From the NCBI GenBank assembly GCA_002104905.1, contig MCFE01000608.1, positions 1 through 53,433 of the forward strand: DNA of 53,433 nt, given 5' to 3'. Shown here piece by piece: positions 1 through 8,910 of this stretch (positions are counted from its first letter, which is position 1; every line of letters begins with the position of its first letter). The position numbers were made by a program, and so were the translations under genes. The stretch is from Basidiobolus meristosporus CBS 931.73 (lineage: Eukaryota > Basidiobolomycota > Basidiobolomycetes > Basidiobolales > Basidiobolaceae). The notes beneath the pieces are model-generated. The model had not been told where the DNA came from and ran no database searches. It saw nothing but the letters and a program-made list of their open reading frames with translations.

Positions 1-25
1 TCAACTCCAAAAATCCACAAATGAG

Positions 26-421
26 TTGATACAAGCATGGATTTCTCGCAAGATGCTTCAAAATAACTCCTGTTGGGCAACTATCATTGGGTGCCCAAAA
101 GTCCAGCAATTTGCCAAAGCAATAGAGGGGAGTAAAAACCCCAAAGAAGCATATAGCAAGTATCTTAATCAACTATGGCAAGAGTATGTAACTCAGCAAA
201 CCCCATTTCTTTGCTTTATATCACCAATTGGCAAAAGCACATCACAATACATAGATCATAAGTTATTATTGCTAGTGCTACCGCCACTCCCTCTCAACAC
301 TCTATTTAATGCAGAGGAACTACAAGAAATAGCAACCTATCTACATATTAACCCAAAGTGTCTGTACAAATATGTTACAAGACTCCAGAATCAATCCCTG
401 ACTTCTTTATTTTCACAATGA
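26..421 (+). pseudogene. C-terminal remnant of a LINE (non-LTR retrotransposon) ORF2
   Basis: This open stretch encodes about 130 residues resembling the C-terminal end of the second LINE copy at 4690-5009. Both share a Trp-Gln-x-Tyr motif, TPFL, a YID motif and a following VLPP-PLN segment. It lies downstream of the reverse transcriptase in the element and has no assigned activity. The 5' part lies beyond the window edge, so the copy is at best partial here. It is followed within about 10 bp by the family's 3' end: AATAAAGATT, a short hairpin (438-449) and a C run. The ORF is too short to be functional alone. Confidence 0.6.
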
Positions 422-427
422 TTGACA

Positions 428-460
428 ATAAAGATTACACCAACCGGTGGTTTCCCCCCC
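428..460 (+). repeat. LINE/SINE family 3'-end signature (hairpin plus C-rich tract)
   Basis: The signature is AATAAAGATT, then CACC-AACC-GGTG (438-449), then a run of C and CTAA. The same signature recurs at about 822-855, 885-915, 2026-2060, 2522-2550, 5060-5095, 5343-5380, 5716-5750 and, degraded, near 43040-43070. In every case it closes a LINE or a short element, so it marks 3' ends. AATAAA could serve as the poly(A) signal, and the hairpin is a plausible reverse-transcriptase recognition site. Confidence 0.7.
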
Positions 461-855
461 CCTAAGGCTCTGATTGGCTGAAATCCTTGAAATGCTAATT
501 GGCCAGATTTGCCTAGTAAATTTGGTCAGTGATTGCCCAGAAATTCATCTCAGTTCCCCCAGTCTACTGGCCATTCCGGCCACAATTCAGCTACCGCAAA
601 CCAGTATAACTTAGCTCAGATATATTCAGATTCTCACCTCTCAGGCCTGGCTTTCCAGGAAACCTCTTTCAAACCTAGCTAACTAGGAAATATAGTACCA
701 CTCAGCTTCTCAACTCTCAAACCTGGCTTACCAGGAAGATATCTCTCAGACCTAGCTTTCTAGGAATAACTTCAGATTAACTTGGCTTCTTTAGATACTT
801 GTCATAAGTAAATAAAGATTTCACCACTTGGTGACTTTCCTCCCCCCTAACAACA
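461..855 (+). repeat. Short non-autonomous element S1, copy a (hairpin-quartet family)
   Basis: This non-coding element is repeated three times (461-855, about 919-2060, about 2110-2550). It starts with a segment containing CTCTGATTGGCTGAAATCC, followed by four small palindromes. In this copy they are at 646-659 (CCTGG-cttt-CCAGG), 674-687 (CCTAG-ctaa-CTAGG), 722-735 (CCTGG-ctta-CCAGG) and 751-764 (CCTAG-cttt-CTAGG). It ends with the LINE-type 3' hairpin at 832-843. There is no coding capacity. The shared 3' end with the LINE suggests a SINE-like element mobilised by LINE enzymes. Copy a appears to lack the first 50 bp or so seen in copies b and c. Confidence 0.65.
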
Positions 856-925
856 GTAGCGCTGGCTTCTTTGTTTCAACTAAAATAAAGATTTCACCTG
901 TTGGTGACTGTCTCCCCCTAAGTAA
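842..925 (+). repeat. Short element S2, truncated 3' end
   Basis: Only the last 80 bp or so of the S2 family are present: GCTGGCTTCTTTG, then AATAAAGATTTCACC, the CACC-tgtt-GGTG hairpin (895-906) and a C-rich tail. Fuller copies lie at about 5105-5380, 5487-5752 and 42840-43075. The 5' truncation fits target-primed reverse transcription. Confidence 0.55.
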
Positions 926-2060
926 ACTGATGTGTGCTCATTGGGGGATGGCTTGATCAGCCATTGGGCAAAGTAAAGGCTCTGATTGGCTGAAATCCTT
1001 GAAATGCTAATTGGCCAGATTTACCTAGCAAATTTGGCCAGTGGTTGCCCAGAAATTCATCTCAGTCCCCCCAGTCTACTGGCCATTCCGGCCATAATTC
1101 AGCTACCTCAAACCAGTATAACTTAGCTCAGATATATTCAGATTCTCACTGTTGTGCATCAACATTTAAAACTTTGCCAATTTTACTCCGTTTGAAAATC
1201 TAGTACCCTAACTGATTTTCCCTAACCCAAACATAACAAATCCCAGTTACAGTTTATTTGATCCCACCTCAGAGTCTATTTTTAGCTATCACACCTGATC
1301 TATTTTCAAATGGTCATCACGTTATCAACCTATCTGCCAAGCCTTCCCAGGTGATTAGTCATCTGAGATCTATCCAACCACTGTGCAGTTGCCAAGACAT
1401 CAGTTGATTGATGATGTAATTTTCATTTATCTTATGCACCTATGAACACCCAAATTGATTTCAATCAATCCAGTCCCTTGGCGCTTACTAATTCAACTTG
1501 ATCAGAAAAGTATAAATAAAGTGTACTGAACCTTTTGGTTTAGTGTGTGTCTCAACAAAATTAAGATTCTGTCTCAGCAAAAATAAGAATCCAACAATTC
1601 CGTTCTAGTTTCTATCCAAGCCTAGTATATCTAGCACTCCAAAGAACACCAAGCCTAGCCTGCCTAGCAAACAAATATCATTGCCTTTATAGCCAACCCA
1701 GCTATATCCAAGACCAATATTAGATCAGAATCTTTCTGCTAATATTTCCGCCACTCTCTGACAATTCTAAGATTCTGCACTTAATTGTCCCTTTGGTTCA
1801 GTTAAACCATTCAAGAGTTTTATTACACTATCTCTTGGATACAACACTCACTTCTCAGGCCTGGCTTTCCAGGAAGCATCTCTCAGACCTAGCTAACTAG
1901 GAAATATAGTACCACTCAGCTTCTCAACTCCCAAACCTGGCTTACCAGGAAGATATCTCTCAGACCTAGCTTCCTAGGATTTACTTTAGACCAACTATGC
2001 TTCTTTAGATACTAATCATAAGTAAATAAAGATTTCACCACTTGGTGGCTTTCCTCCCCC
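919..2060 (+). repeat. Short element S1, copy b, interrupted by a solo LTR
   Basis: The S1 5' segment runs from about 919 to 1149. It is split by an LTR (1150-1846) and resumes at 1847 with the four hairpins at 1860-1873, 1888-1901, 1936-1949 and 1965-1978, then the 3' hairpin at 2036-2047. The uninterrupted copy c shows the same sequence across the junction, so the LTR inserted after S1 did. Confidence 0.65.
1150..1846. mobile_element. Solo LTR, family F (697 bp), with 5-bp target duplication
   Basis: It begins TGTTGTG and ends ACAACA, forming a short inverted repeat with the TG...CA termini of LTRs. The flanks are CTCAC at 1145-1149 and CTCAC at 1847-1851, a clean 5-bp target-site duplication. 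A TATA-like AGTATAAATAAAG lies near 1510. No internal retrotransposon genes are attached, so it is a solo LTR left by recombination. An inverted fragment of the same family lies at about 5383-5476. Confidence 0.85.
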
Positions 2061-2109
2061 TAACCCTTCCATACCCATGGTTTTGGGTTCAAATTCTGGA
2101 TCCAGCAAA

Positions 2110-2550
2110 ATTTGATTAATAAATTGATGTGTGCCTATTGGGAGATGGCTTGATCAGCCATTGGGCAAAGTAAAGGCTCTGATTGGCTGAAATCCTTAAA
2201 ATTCTACTTGGCCAGATTTGCCTAATAAATTTGGCCAGTGATTGCCAAGAAATTGATCTCAGTTCCCCCAGTCTACTGGCCATTCCAGTCACTATTCAGT
2301 TACTGCAAACCAGTATAACTTAGCTCAGATATATTCAGATTCTCACTTCTCAGGCCTGGCTTTCCAGGAAACCTCTCTCAGACCTAGCTAACTAGGAAAT
2401 ATAGTACCACTCAGCTACTCAACTCTCAGACCTGGCTTACCTGGAAAATATATCTCAGACCTAGCTTTCTAGGAATAACTTCAGATTAACTTGGCTTCTT
2501 TTGATACTTGTCATAAGTAAATAAATATTTCACCACTTGGTGACTTTCCT
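2110..2550 (+). repeat. Short element S1, copy c
   Basis: This is the uninterrupted S1 copy. Its palindromes are at 2355-2368, 2383-2396, 2431-2444 (one mismatch) and 2460-2473, and the 3' hairpin is at 2531-2542. Just upstream (2086-2100) the sequence GGGTTCAAATTCTGG resembles a Pol III B box, which would suit a tRNA-derived SINE head. I found no matching A box, so a Pol III origin is only a possibility. Confidence 0.6.
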
Positions 2551-2555
2551 CCCCT

Positions 2556-5095
2556 ATATTCTCCACCCTGAAAATATTAGCACTATTTCATCCAGACTTA
2601 GAACCCAAGAGGAGCACTTTACAAAGTTCCTCTGACAAAACCATCTGGTCACTCTAAACACTCAGCAAGTTCAACATTATGCTGACTGGGTAACAGCTAC
2701 TCCAGCTGCCTTTCAGTATATCCACCAGGCCACAAGCATTCCAGAGGATATCAGCTGTTGTTCACTAGAGAAATCTGATCACAAGCCAATACATATTATC
2801 ATTTCTGCCAGAAAAACCCTACAAATTGGCACCCTTCTTCAGCCATTTACAATCCTGCCAGCCAAAGCTTCAGTATCACAGACACAGGACTTTACCAACT
2901 ACCTATCCTTGCTTACAGAATATGCATTTCCCAGCTTACCTGCATGGATTTGTGATGATATAAATGCATTATGGCTATTTTACCAGCATTTCATCATAAT
3001 CACTGGCTGTCTGGCCCTGCCCACCAAGTCCTACCAAAAGCCATCTGCAAACCAACTTAAATGGAAATCCATCATTTCAGCCTTAAACTCCAGCTACCTA
3101 TGTTTCCCTGACCCAAAAACACAGAAACTCCTGGAAAGCGCAATCTCCTACTCCAAGTCACTACAGATCACTGAGCATACTAGATTATGGGCTCATATCA
3201 TGGATACCTTGCCCTTGGTAAATATGAATGCCACCACAAGGTCTATATCAAGAGTATACAAAGCCATGAGACCCCAAGCAAGGAGTATACCATCACCAGA
3301 AAAACTGGCCCCTATATTCTTTGATTCATCTGTGCATCCCACTCCTCCTTTCTACCATACTGGTAACATATCCAGCAGTCCAACATCTCCAATTTTGATT
3401 TCAGCAAAGCTTCTGGAGAAAATTTTAAAGAAGCTTCCTGCAAATACTGCACCTGGACATGACTTGATTACCTACAATCTACTCCAGGTGTGCTACTCCA
3501 AAATGAGTCACTTACTTATCCCACTCTACTCTATCTGTGCCCAACAATTGACTACCCCAAAGGCCTGGTCACAGGCAATGTAATACCCTTATACAAAGGG
3601 AAGGGGAAACACTCACTCCCAGGTTCTTACCGGCCAGTTTCACTCCTACCAACCTGCTGGAAAATCTTTGAGCTTATAATAGCAAGATCCTTGCAATCTC
3701 AACTATGTTCATTCCATCCTTCTCAGTTTGGCTTCTTGCCCAAACTCTCCTTGGATATGGCTGTAGTGCTAAGCCATGATCATTCACCTTAATTCTCATT
3801 GCCAACCATTCTGTTTGACATTACTAGAGCCTTTGACTCTGTTGACAGAGCTCTGCTTTGGAGAAAGCTACTAGCAGCTACCACACTACCAATGACCCTT
3901 CTTGTATGTCCTCTATTTTGTGAGAACTCAGCCAAAATTTTGCATCCAAGTTGCACATCAGAGATTTATGAGGTTCCAAATGGTGTAGTCCAAGGATCTG
4001 TACTAGGTCCCTTACTAATTGTGATATTTCAACACAACTTTCGTTTATTTCCAAAAGGCCCCTGACCAGACTCTCCCTATCCACTACTAACTCTCTGTGC
4101 TGACAATATTAAGATTGCTACTCCTAATCCCATAACAGACACTGCCATCATTGGGAAGTACTTGGCTGCCAGCAACCTCTCACTCTCAATTTCCAAGACA
4201 ATTCCAGTTGAGTGCACTACAACTATACAGAGCACTAGCATTCTGCCACAACAAACTGCAATATATCTAGGTCTGCCATTTTGTCAACATGGGATTGACT
4301 CAAAGCTCCACCTGAATAATAGGATCAGTCTTGCCCAACAGGCTCTTAAAAAGCTTCTGGTAGTAGTCACTCCGGAGACTCCAATTCAAAAGATCCCTAT
4401 ACCTCTGAAGCAGTATGTACTGCTGGTACTTGAATTTAGTCTCCACATTATACCCCTAACCTCCAGAGAACTTCACCACCTGGATAAATTTCTCCATCAG
4501 TGTATCAGATCCTTGGTACCTTATCTCTCAGTATCTCCCTATATCCATGCAACTAATGGAGCCTTTGGGTTCTACCCATACCAAATCCAAATGGTCTATC
4601 TCTGTACTTCCTTCCTAGTCAAACTTCAGAAATCACATAACCCCTCCATCAAACAATGGCTTAAATCTAACTCCTCCCTGAAATCTTCTTGCTGGCACAC
4701 CCTGGTTGGCTCTGCTGTAGTAACAGAGCTTGCTTCAAAACTCAAAAAGCTGAGAAACCAAGACTACTGGCTCAGGACCATCTAAGATCTATGTGGCAGA
4801 GCTACTTACAAGTCCACACACCTTTCCTACTACACCTAATCCCAGGCTGGGTTCCAGTCTTGGATTATATTGATCAGAAACATCTACAATTTGTACTTCC
4901 CCCAAAACCCTTGAATTTTATATTTACCCCTGACAAACTTTACTTTATTGAAACTAAGATTAGAGATGAAACAAAACATAAATTAGATTACTTATTAGAG
5001 AGGCTCTAGACCTCTTAATTGGCTTCTTTATTTGTACTTAGATTAGTTATTAACTCAAATAAAGATTTTGCCAACTTGGTGACTTTCCCTCCCCT
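2556..5095 (+). pseudogene. Degenerate LINE-type non-LTR retrotransposon (endonuclease end, reverse transcriptase, C-terminal region, 3' UTR)
   Basis: The sequence reads in several frames through an endonuclease remnant ending in SDHKPI (about 2775), a linker, and reverse transcriptase motifs: APGHDLI (about 3450), GSYRPVSLLP (about 3625), FDITRAFDSVD (about 3810), GVVQGSVLGPLL (about 3980) and the catalytic box near 4098. That box reads CADN instead of the usual [YF]ADD, so one catalytic Asp is gone. Frame changes occur near 3580 and 4690 and a stop follows at about 3790. The C-terminal segment ends at 5009 and is followed by an 85-bp 3' UTR with the family hairpin tail. The 5' end is truncated. 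It cannot encode an active enzyme, but it shows the LINE family behind the short elements around it. Confidence 0.85.
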
Positions 5096-5104
5096 AACCC
5101 TTGG

Positions 5105-5380
5105 CAGCAGTATCTGAAGCAGCACACTCTATTTATGATGAGTATCAATTCTTATTACATTCCCCTTTTAATGTTGTTCACAAATTGTTCTTACCTCTCT
5201 GCTACCCCCCTTCCCACTGAACAGTGTCTTGAGTGCAGAAGAACTATCATCTCTCCTTATTCACTTACCTACAAATTCCCCTCAGCTACACACTCTTGTA
5301 TCAAAGCTACAACAGTTGTGCTGGCTTCTTTGCTTCAACTGAAATAAAGATTTCACCTGTTGGTGACTGTCTCCCCACCT
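5105..5380 (+). repeat. Short element S2, copy a
   Basis: This element of about 275 bp matches 5487-5752 along its length (TATTTATGATG..TATCAAT, CCCTTCCCACTGA, CACACTCTTGTATCAA, GGCTTCTTTG). It ends in the LINE-type hairpin CACC-tgtt-GGTG (5354-5365) and a C-rich tail. The short ORF across it is not conserved between copies, so it is treated as non-coding. Confidence 0.6.
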
Positions 5381-5382
5381 AA

Positions 5383-5476
5383 GGTATTAGTTATGGTTAG
5401 GTTAGGGAAGATCAGTTAGGGTACTAGATTTTCTAATGCAGTGAAATTGGCTGTTTAAATGTTGATCCACAACAGG
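5383..5476. mobile_element. Inverted fragment of LTR family F
   Basis: The stretch ending AAATGTTGATCCACAACA is the reverse complement of the first 95 bp or so of the LTR at 1150-1846, including the GGGTACTAGATTTTC stretch. It is truncated on the left and lies between two S2 copies. Confidence 0.65.
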
Positions 5477-5486
5477 CAACAATATC

Positions 5487-5752
5487 AAAACAACACACTG
5501 CCTTTATGATGTATATCAATCCTTAGCATATTTGTCTTATCAGCATTGTTCTCAAATCATTCTTACCCCTTTGGCTTCCCCCCTTCTCACTGACTCTGTC
5601 TTGAGCACTAAAGGACCATCTTCTCTCCTTATTAACTTACATACAAATTCCCCTCAACCACACACTCTTGTATCAAGCTACAACAGTAGTGCTGGCTTCT
5701 TTGTTTTAACTGAAATAAAGATTTCAGCTGTTGGTGACTGTTTCCCCCCTAC
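5487..5752 (+). repeat. Short element S2, copy b
   Basis: It matches copy a over its length and ends with a slightly damaged hairpin, CAGC-tgtt-GGTG, near 5725-5736 and a C-rich tract. No coding potential is conserved between the two copies. Confidence 0.6.
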
Positions 5753-5840
5753 CCTAATCCTTAAGGCATTGGTAGGAGCTAGAGTGAATAAGCCAACAAG
5801 AGTATACAGATGCAAATGTAAGTCCCAAATTACTGAGAAC

Positions 5841-6186
5841 TGTTGTAAAAATTTGTAATCCCACCTGAATTCTCACCTTAGTTACTCTGATCAGTACCTA
5901 CAAGTCTTAGATAATACTGATAAAATACCTTGTTGGGATTTACTTCAAACATTCTCAACAAAACATCAGGTATCCAGAACATGAAAATTCTCAAAGTTGT
6001 CAAAACAGCCTCAAACTTTGCACACATGTTCTTGGGATCTTTCTAAGCCTATTTTACATGCTTATTATGCCAAGTCCATGTAAAAGTATAAATACTACTT
6101 TTACATTCAATAAACAATTAAGTGAAAACCACATAATGTACCCGTTCTCCCAATCACTTCCAATATCTCCAATGACTCTTACAACA
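5841..6186 (-). mobile_element. Repeat family E (probable LTR or MITE), inverted copy, 346 bp
   Basis: The ends are TGTTGTAA and TTACAACA, an 8-bp terminal inverted repeat. A central hairpin (GTAAAAGTA / TACTTTTAC, 6080-6104) is conserved with the copy at 41999-42023. Other copies lie at 11049-12495, 19465-19640, 32120-32560 and 41863-42545. TG...CA termini and a TATA-like centre suit an LTR, but no retroelement gene is attached, so a MITE is possible. I saw no convincing target duplication. Confidence 0.6.
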
Positions 6187-6823
6187 ATTTCAGCCCTGGT
6201 GACTTATCCTACCTGTTCCCAATATACATACTAACGCCCCTCAGCTTCAAGTACTTATATGTTGGCTACAGAACTAACACTGGCATCTATATTTCACTTG
6301 AAGTAAGGACTCAGGCATAAGAATGCAAATGGCAATCAGTACTTGACGTGCAACAATATGGATATTAGGCATTTATTGTTAGTATGGCCCGACTTACTTT
6401 TGCAGATTTCATTCTAATATTTAGTGGCATTAAGTTCAATTATCAACATGATTGGCAGAACTTCATTAATAACTCAGTAGGACTATCGGTGGTGCGGTGG
6501 TAGACTTACAGTTTCACAAACCCATGAGCACCTCAGTCTCCGAATATTTCTCGCCCAGAATTATGATTAACCTTTGATTCTTGCTTGATAACACATTACT
6601 AGTTTGGAAGTCTTGTTGCAATATTCGTTATCTATACCTGCCAATATGCATTAAAATAGAACTCCTCGGATCTATTCATTGATAATACACCAAAAATATC
6701 TCAATGCTTTCTTAAAACATTCATTTATTCTAAGATGCAAGGCTAAGACTACATGAAATAATCACAGATTTATAATTAGTGTACATTGTTAAATACATGA
6801 ATATAGTGTTCTCAATTCGCTAT
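6187..6823. other. Intergenic, downstream of HSP70
   Basis: No gene, RNA or repeat could be recognised here. It contains the 3' flank of the minus-strand HSP70 gene and is AT-rich. Confidence 0.5.
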
Positions 6824-8764
6824 TTAATCCAACTCTTCAACAGTTGGTTTACCGCTATCGGCACCAGGGAATCCACCAGGGGCGGCACCTCCAGGGAACC
6901 CTCCTGGAGCAGCACCTGGAGCACCACCAGCAGCTTGGTACATATTGGTCATGATGGGGTTGGCAACGCCTTCCAACTCCTTTTGCTTGTCTTCGTATTC
7001 CTCCTTAGAGGCTTCTTGGCTGTTGTCCAACCAGCTGATGGTGCTGTTGATGGCTTCCTCAAGCTTCTTCTTGTCATCAACCTCCAATTGCCCTGCAACC
7101 TTCTCGTCTTGAATGGTGTTGCGGAGAGAATAGGCATAGGACTCAAGTCCGTTCTTGGCAGAAATACGAGAGGCAGCGGCTTCATCCTCAGCCTTGTACT
7201 TCTCGGCCTCAGACACCATGCGCTCGATATCCTCCTTGGAGAGACGCCCCTTATCATTGGTAATGGTGATCTTGTTTGAGCGACCAGTGGTCTTGTCCAA
7301 AGCAGACACGTTTAAGATACCGTTGGCATCAACATCAAAGGTAACCTCGATTTGAGGAACTCCACGAGGAGCAGGTGGGATACCGGTAAGCTCGAATTTG
7401 CCAAGGATATTGTTGTCCTTGGTACGGGCACGCTCACCTTCAAAGACCTGAATCAACACTCCAGGCTGGTTATCCGCATAGGTAGAGAAGGTCTCGGACT
7501 TCTTAGTAGGGACGGTGGTGTTTCTCTTGATCAAGGGAGTCATCACTCCTCCCGCTGTCTCAATACCCAAGGAGAGAGGAGCAACATCGAGCAAAAGCAA
7601 GTCTTGAGTCTTCTCAGAGGTATCACCAGATAAGATAGCCGCTTGGACAGCGGCACCATAGGCAACAGCCTCATCAGGGTTGATGGATTTGTTGGGCTCC
7701 TTGCCGTTGAAGTAATCAGAGACGAGTTTCTGGATCTTGGGGATACGGGTGGATCCTCCAACAAGGACAATCTCGTGGACATTGGATTTGTCAATTTTGG
7801 AGTCACGAAGAACCTTCTCGACAGGGTCCATGGTGGAACGGAACAAGTCTTGGCAGAGTTCCTCGAATCTGGCACGAGTCAAGGAGGTGTAGAAGTCAAT
7901 CCCCTCGAACAAGGAGTCAATCTCAATGGAGGTTTGAGCAGCAGATGAAAGGGTTCTCTTAGCACGCTCACATGCAGTTCTGAGACGACGAAGGGCGCGA
8001 GCATTGCTGGACAAGTCCTTCTTGTTCTTACGCTTGAACTCTTGGACGAAGTGGTTGACAAGACGATTATCGAAATCTTCACCACCCAAGTGAGTATCAC
8101 CAGCAGTGGCCTTGACTTCGAAGATACCATCCTCAATGGTCAAGAGGGAGACATCGAAGGTACCTCCTCCGAGATCGAAAATGAGGACATTCTTCTCACC
8201 ACTGGTCTTTTGGTCAAGACCGTAGGCAATGGCGGCGGCGGTAGGCTCGTTGATGATACGAAGAACATTCATACCAGCAATAGCTCCGGCATCCTTAGTA
8301 GCTTGGCGCTGAGAGTCGTTGAAGTAGGCAGGAACGGTGATAACGGCGCTCTTCACCTCACCACCGAGATAGGCCTCAGCGGTCTCTCTCATCTTTAACA
8401 AGATCATGGAGGAGATTTCTTCAGGAGTGAAGGTCTTGCTCTCACCCTTGTATTCAACTTGGATCAGGGGCTTGGAGTCCTTCTCAACAACCTTGAAAGG
8501 CCAGTGCTTCATATCGGATTGGACCTCGGAGTCGTTGAAACGACGACCAATGAGGCGCTTGGCATCGAACACACTGTTGGTAGGGTTCATGGCAACTTGG
8601 TTCTTGGCGGCATCACCGATGAGGCGCTCAGAGTCAGTGAAAGCAACATAGGAGGGAGTGGTTCTGTTACCCTGGTCGTTGGCAATAATCTCTACACGAT
8701 CGTTTTGCCAGACACCAACGCAGGAGTAGGTGGTTCCCAAATCAATTCCGACAGCTTTAGACAT
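6824..8764 (-). CDS. HSP70: Cytosolic heat-shock protein 70 (646 aa, intronless)
   Basis: This ATP-dependent chaperone folds nascent and heat-damaged proteins with J-proteins and nucleotide-exchange factors. The product is full length for the family (about 640-650 aa). The ATPase domain carries [12 protein letters not shown] at the N-terminus, the phosphate-binding [13 protein letters not shown] (about residue 195) and [12 protein letters not shown] (about 335). The substrate domain follows (about 390-500), then an alpha-helical lid and a Gly/Ala/Pro-rich tail. There is no signal or transit peptide. The protein ends PTVEELD, so the cytosolic EEVD tetrapeptide is EELD here. The start is the only Met before GIDLGTT. 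A TATA box (8848-8855) and a heat-shock element lie upstream. Lack of introns suits a gene induced while splicing is impaired. Large open frames on the opposite strand are coding-bias shadows. Confidence 0.98.
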   Translation of the reverse strand: MSKAVGIDLGTTYSCVGVWQNDRVEIIANDQGNRTTPSYVAFTDSERLIGDAAKNQVAMNPTNSVFDAKRLIGRRFNDSEVQSDMKHWPFKVVEKDSKPLIQVEYKGESKTFTPEEISSMILLKMRETAEAYLGGEVKSAVITVPAYFNDSQRQATKDAGAIAGMNVLRIINEPTAAAIAYGLDQKTSGEKNVLIFDLGGGTFDVSLLTIEDGIFEVKATAGDTHLGGEDFDNRLVNHFVQEFKRKNKKDLSSNARALRRLRTACERAKRTLSSAAQTSIEIDSLFEGIDFYTSLTRARFEELCQDLFRSTMDPVEKVLRDSKIDKSNVHEIVLVGGSTRIPKIQKLVSDYFNGKEPNKSINPDEAVAYGAAVQAAILSGDTSEKTQDLLLLDVAPLSLGIETAGGVMTPLIKRNTTVPTKKSETFSTYADNQPGVLIQVFEGERARTKDNNILGKFELTGIPPAPRGVPQIEVTFDVDANGILNVSALDKTTGRSNKITITNDKGRLSKEDIERMVSEAEKYKAEDEAAASRISAKNGLESYAYSLRNTIQDEKVAGQLEVDDKKKLEEAINSTISWLDNSQEASKEEYEDKQKELEGVANPIMTNMYQAAGGAPGAAPGGFPGGAAPGGFPGADSGKPTVEELD

Positions 8765-8847
8765 GGTGATTTATGTAATTAAGAATAGATGTAATAGTAT
8801 ATGGTATTAGAATGTGTTGAATGTCGAACCAGTTCGGAGCTAGTGAG

Positions 8848-8855
8848 CTTTTATA
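8848..8855 (-). promoter_or_regulatory. HSP70 TATA box
   Basis: On the gene strand it reads TATAAAAG, 83 bp before the HSP70 ATG. It lies between the start codon and the heat-shock element. Confidence 0.75.
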
Positions 8856-8866
8856 TTAAACTGAAA

Positions 8867-8899
8867 TTCGGGATTTTTCTCATAAATTCTAGCTTGTTC
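8867..8899 (-). promoter_or_regulatory. Step-type heat-shock element of HSP70
   Basis: On the plus strand TTC occurs at 8867, 8877, 8887 and 8897, exactly 10 bp apart. On the gene strand this is four GAA units in the same orientation, one per helical turn. Step-type elements (nTTCn units separated by 5 bp) are known binding sites for fungal HSF trimers. A fifth TTC at 8908 is one base out of register. The site is 12 bp upstream of the TATA box, the right place for an activator site. Confidence 0.75.
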
Positions 8900-8910
8900 C
8901 TCGATCATTC

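Noticed and set aside
6480-6600. Possible tRNA-like segment (GGTGCGGTGGTAGAC)
   Set aside because: An A-box-like start is present, but no anticodon arm, T arm or acceptor pairing could be formed.
6779-8782. Long open frames on the plus strand opposite HSP70
   Set aside because: HSP70 antisense frames are a known effect of codon bias in strongly expressed genes. They have no start context or motif of their own.
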